Source: Deltaproteobacteria bacterium | GTDB taxonomy: Bacteria > Lernaellota > Lernaellaia > JACKCT01 | Direction of reading: 5' to 3' | NCBI GenBank assembly: GCA_020633895.1 | Contig: JACKCT010000005.1 | Span: forward strand, 186,001 to 250,000 | DNA length: 64,000 nt | Translations under genes and position numbers: made by a program | In this document: piece by piece, positions 61,374 to 64,000 of the stretch | How positions within the stretch are numbered: position 1 is the stretch's first letter | Layout of the letters: each line of letters begins with the position of its first letter | The notes under the pieces: generated by a model | What the model was told of the DNA's origin: nothing | What the model saw: the letters and a program-made list of their open reading frames with translations, nothing else | Databases searched by the model: none

Positions 61374-62891
61374 GCCGCAACCGGCGTCGTCGTCATCATC
61401 GTCGCCGCCGACGGAAACCGCGTCGTCGTCATCGTCATCGCTGTCGCCGATGGGTTCGATGTCGGTGCCGCTGGGGTCGGATTCGCCGAGAGGAATGCCC
61501 TGGGAGGCGCGCAGGTATTCGCCTTGGGGGTGGTGCAGCACGAGCAGGTCCTCGGTGGCGGAGATGCTCTTGGTGGTGAAGCCCATGAAGGTCACGTCCG
61601 CGTCATCGGCCGGGTCGCTATCCAGACGCAGTAGCGTGAAGTCGGAGGAGGAACCGGCGGCGCCGGTGTCGATAAGGGTGGCGCCTTCGGTGAAGGGGGA
61701 GAAGCGCCAGTCCGGCGGCGTGCCGTTGCAGGTATTCGTGTGGAATTCCCAGGTCACGACCAGGCTCTTGGCCGACGCTTCGGTGGAAATGCAGTGGTTG
61801 GCTGTCAGAAACCAAGGCGTCTGCGTGGTGCCCACGTCGTTCATCAGCGTTCCGGTGCAGACGAAGTCCGACGAACCGACCGAGAAGAACATCTGGCCGA
61901 CGGCGTTGAGTTCGTCCTCATCCACGGACGACTCGCATGACGCGTCCTCATGGCACGCGCCCGCCGCCTTGGGGGTGAAGCCTTCGGGCGAACTCGAAGG
62001 TCCGCCCTCGCCGCCCATCATGTCGACGACACCGTAGGAGATTTTGTCGATCCGGATCGCCGGGGGCGTGTCCGAGTCGGTGATGATCTCAAAGAACAAG
62101 GTGTCGCCCTTGACGATCGGGCCCCAGAAGTCGGCGTCGTCCTTGGCCGATTTCGGTTTGGCGACTTTTCGTCCGAAGGGCGCGTCGGCGGCGTCGTAGA
62201 CCAAGGCCTCGCCGGCAACCTCACCGACAAAATGCGGGCGCAGGAACGCGGCGCCCTCGGCCCGGATCGCGACACGCCAGCTCTTCGTGCCGTCTTTCGC
62301 GGTCAGGCGCTGCCAGATGCCGGCGGACATGGGTTTCAAATCGATGTGCGTTCCGACCATTTTCCGTTTGGCGGCGCTCGGATCGGCGGACTCGGCGGCA
62401 AATCGCGCCTTCGCCTCGGCGATGGCCTCGGCGTCCACCACGATCGTGTGGGCCGGGTCGGCGGCCAGCTTCAGCATCAGGCCCGGGGAGACGACGCTGC
62501 GCACGGGCAATTCCCCCTTGTTCTTCTTGCGGATCTTGATCGACGGCGCCGAGACCGGCTCGTCGGATTCGGCGTAGAGCTTGCCGCCCATGTGCTCGGA
62601 CAGGCCGTCCTCCCAGGCGACGGAGAACTTGCCGAACAGATCCCAGCCACCGGGCGTCGAATCGCTCTCGTCGTAGAGGTTGTTGCAGGCGCTGATCCCG
62701 CCGAACAACGTGCCGACGACCTGATGGTCTTCGTTGAGCAAAGCCGCGCCCGACGAGCCCTGCTCCGTGGGATGCACCGGAAATCCCACCTGCCAGAAGT
62801 TGTGTTCCTGCGCCGCGGCCATCGTCGACCCGGTCGTCAAACCGAGCACCATCGTCGTCGCCGCGACGATTGCGATCCCGATCGATCTCAT
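61362..62891 (-). CDS. Exported trypsin/lysyl-endopeptidase-like serine protease with rearranged domain order
   Basis: 509 residues from the ATG at 62891, giving a signal peptide cut near AAA-Q28. The order of parts is unusual. Residues 29-105 resemble the C-terminal Ser lobe of lysyl-endopeptidase-like enzymes (FWQVGFPVHPTEQGSSGAAL, nucleophile S47 in GSSG, then GTLFGGISACNN and WDLFGKFSVAWEDGL). Residues 110-325 look like the propeptide and pre-catalytic region (WRVAIRAEGAAFLRPHF, ALVYDAADAPFG, GDTLFFEI). Residues 330-465 carry the His/Asp lobe (VCTGTLMND, H366 in FLTANHC, D417 in SDFTLLRLD, HHPQGEYLRASQG). An Asp-rich tail ends A-G-C-G-C-G-A. All three catalytic residues are present. Its stop codon lies in a 29-bp tandem array. 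Confidence 0.85.
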   Translation of the reverse strand: MRSIGIAIVAATTMVLGLTTGSTMAAAQEHNFWQVGFPVHPTEQGSSGAALLNEDHQVVGTLFGGISACNNLYDESDSTPGGWDLFGKFSVAWEDGLSEHMGGKLYAESDEPVSAPSIKIRKKNKGELPVRSVVSPGLMLKLAADPAHTIVVDAEAIAEAKARFAAESADPSAAKRKMVGTHIDLKPMSAGIWQRLTAKDGTKSWRVAIRAEGAAFLRPHFVGEVAGEALVYDAADAPFGRKVAKPKSAKDDADFWGPIVKGDTLFFEIITDSDTPPAIRIDKISYGVVDMMGGEGGPSSSPEGFTPKAAGACHEDASCESSVDEDELNAVGQMFFSVGSSDFVCTGTLMNDVGTTQTPWFLTANHCISTEASAKSLVVTWEFHTNTCNGTPPDWRFSPFTEGATLIDTGAAGSSSDFTLLRLDSDPADDADVTFMGFTTKSISATEDLLVLHHPQGEYLRASQGIPLGESDPSGTDIEPIGDSDDDDDDAVSVGGDDDDDDAGCGCGA

Positions 62892-63126
62892 ATCGCCCCC
62901 AACGTGTCGGCGTTTCATCCTATCGGGCGGCCGGCGTATCCGGCTCGCGACCGCCGTGAGGCGACCGCACGTCCCGCGTATCCCGGAAAGTCTGACGGGA
63001 ATCGGCCCGACGCGCAAGGTCGGTTTTTGGCCGGGCGACGCGGGGCGCGTTGTGCCCTTGCTCCTTGGGACATTTGCCGTTTCAATAGAAAGGTTTCAAC
63101 TCTCACCATCAACGGAGCGTGGCCCC

Positions 63127-63945
63127 ATGGCGCACATCCCTGCCGTGATTGCGTCGGAGGCGCCGAACGCGCCGACATCGTCCGTCGCGTGGATGCGAGC
63201 CGCGACATTCGGTGTCGTCGCGTTTCTCGCCTCGGCGACACTGGCTCAATTGCTGCTCGACCCGGCGCTCGGCTCGCCCGCTTATCGCGTTTTCCAGCAT
63301 CTGCGCATTTTGGAAATGATGGCGGTGATCGGGATGGCCTGGTCGCTGCGCCGACGTTTCGCGACAACGTCCGACGCGGGCCGGGCGGCGGCGACGTGCA
63401 TCGCGATGGGACTGACCGTTTCGCTTCTGGGCGATCTCATCAACGGACGCATCATCGATCTGGCCGGTTATACGCCGAACTACAAGTTGTTCACGGTGCC
63501 GGTCTTCGCGGTGGCGCACATCTTTTATATCGTCGCGTTCCAGCGTCTCACGTCCCGGCTGCTCGCGGGTGACACGCGACGCCGTCTGACGCTGGCCGCG
63601 TGGCCGGTGCTGGCGTTGGGTTTGTGGGCGGTGGCGGTTTCCGACAACCCGGACCCGCTGATTCGTCACGCCACCATCGGCTATGCCTTCATCGTCGTGG
63701 GCATGACGATCGCGTCGCTGTGGGTCGTGTTCGCCTTCGGCGCGGCCGGTCGCGACGCGGTGGCCGGGGCCGTGTTGTTTTTGATCTCCGACGTACTCCT
63801 CGGCGCTTACCTCCCCGAGCCGCCCGCCGGGATCGGTTTGGTGATTTGGGGGGCGTATCTACTCGGTCAGCTTCTCCTGGCCCGTACGATTCTCCTGGCC
63901 GAGCGGGTGCCTGCCGTCACCGTTTCGACACGAAACCGATCCTGA
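63127..63945 (+). CDS. YhhN/TMEM86-family membrane protein
   Basis: 272 residues with about eight transmembrane helices. Family hallmarks are LLGDLING (100-107) and the Pro...AH-x-x-Y block (VPVFAVAHIFYIVAF, 124-138), followed by a late LISDVLLGAY segment. Eukaryotic TMEM86 proteins hydrolyse the vinyl ether of lysoplasmalogen; bacterial members act on related lipids or remain uncharacterised. I chose the ATG at 63127 (GGAG 10 nt upstream); the longer open frame overlaps the divergent protease gene and is not coding. The last 55 bp of the window hold nothing recognisable. Confidence 0.82.
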   Translation: MAHIPAVIASEAPNAPTSSVAWMRAATFGVVAFLASATLAQLLLDPALGSPAYRVFQHLRILEMMAVIGMAWSLRRRFATTSDAGRAAATCIAMGLTVSLLGDLINGRIIDLAGYTPNYKLFTVPVFAVAHIFYIVAFQRLTSRLLAGDTRRRLTLAAWPVLALGLWAVAVSDNPDPLIRHATIGYAFIVVGMTIASLWVVFAFGAAGRDAVAGAVLFLISDVLLGAYLPEPPAGIGLVIWGAYLLGQLLLARTILLAERVPAVTVSTRNRS

Positions 63946-64000
63946 TTCTTCGCTTTATGGCGCTGCTGTGACCCTGGCGTAAACCACCCACAATTCGTCA

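Overview
The window is GC-rich DNA (roughly two-thirds G+C by eye) from a Gram-negative bacterium. Diderm features include lipoproteins with clear lipoboxes, a probable outer-membrane barrel, and several exported proteins with Asp-rich linkers. The lineage looks deltaproteobacterial in the broad sense (myxobacterial or uncultured relatives such as Lernaellota-like groups). That is inferred from the (T/A)xDDD linkers, an archaeal-type ValRS, class II ribonucleotide reductase, ThyX and TrmFO; it is not proven. No rRNA, tRNA, CRISPR array, insertion sequence or prophage was seen.

Layout. 1-12 kb: the 3' end of an Asp-rich exported protein, a small unknown, a B12-fold radical SAM enzyme, a methyltransferase overlapped by a CTP-dependent lipid-kinase-like membrane protein, an ABC-F ATPase, and valS followed by a tandem dCTP deaminase. 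12-25 kb: nrdJ, a zinc-ribbon membrane protein divergent from thyX, an S9 peptidase followed by pepD, and an SGNH hydrolase with a 41-aa DUF5989-like partner facing a second SGNH protein. 25-36 kb: xerC-hslV-hslU, two small eight-cysteine lipoproteins, trmFO, and dprA-topA. 35-46 kb: four tandem paralogous lipoproteins, an exported TldD-type metalloprotease, a beta-propeller lipoprotein and an outer-membrane barrel. 46-49 kb: GT2, DUF2304, an SGNH membrane protein and a PduO-type cobalamin adenosyltransferase. 49-64 kb: an Asp-rich lipoprotein, acyl-CoA ligase, GT-C-like glycosyltransferase, unknown protein, ArsA/Hsp20 ATPase, moeA-moaC, an AGCS symporter, a rearranged trypsin-like protease and a YhhN protein.

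How it fits together. DNA-precursor metabolism is well represented: NrdJ needs adenosylcobalamin, which the adenosyltransferase makes; the dCTP deaminase and ThyX supply dUMP and dTMP. Protein turnover is represented by HslUV, PepD, the S9 peptidase, TldD-like and trypsin-like enzymes. Most other genes build the cell surface. Extragenic space is full of dispersed repeats: seven copies of one long inverted repeat, all at gene 3' ends, plus three other families.

The strongest anomaly is the exported trypsin/lysyl-endopeptidase-like protease at 61362-62891. Its catalytic Ser segment sits directly after the signal peptide, ahead of the propeptide and the His/Asp half, which is a rearranged (circularly permuted) order. 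The same gene's stop codon lies inside a 29-bp tandem array, and a second gene (37127-38518) has its stop codon inside a 15-bp in-frame tandem array.
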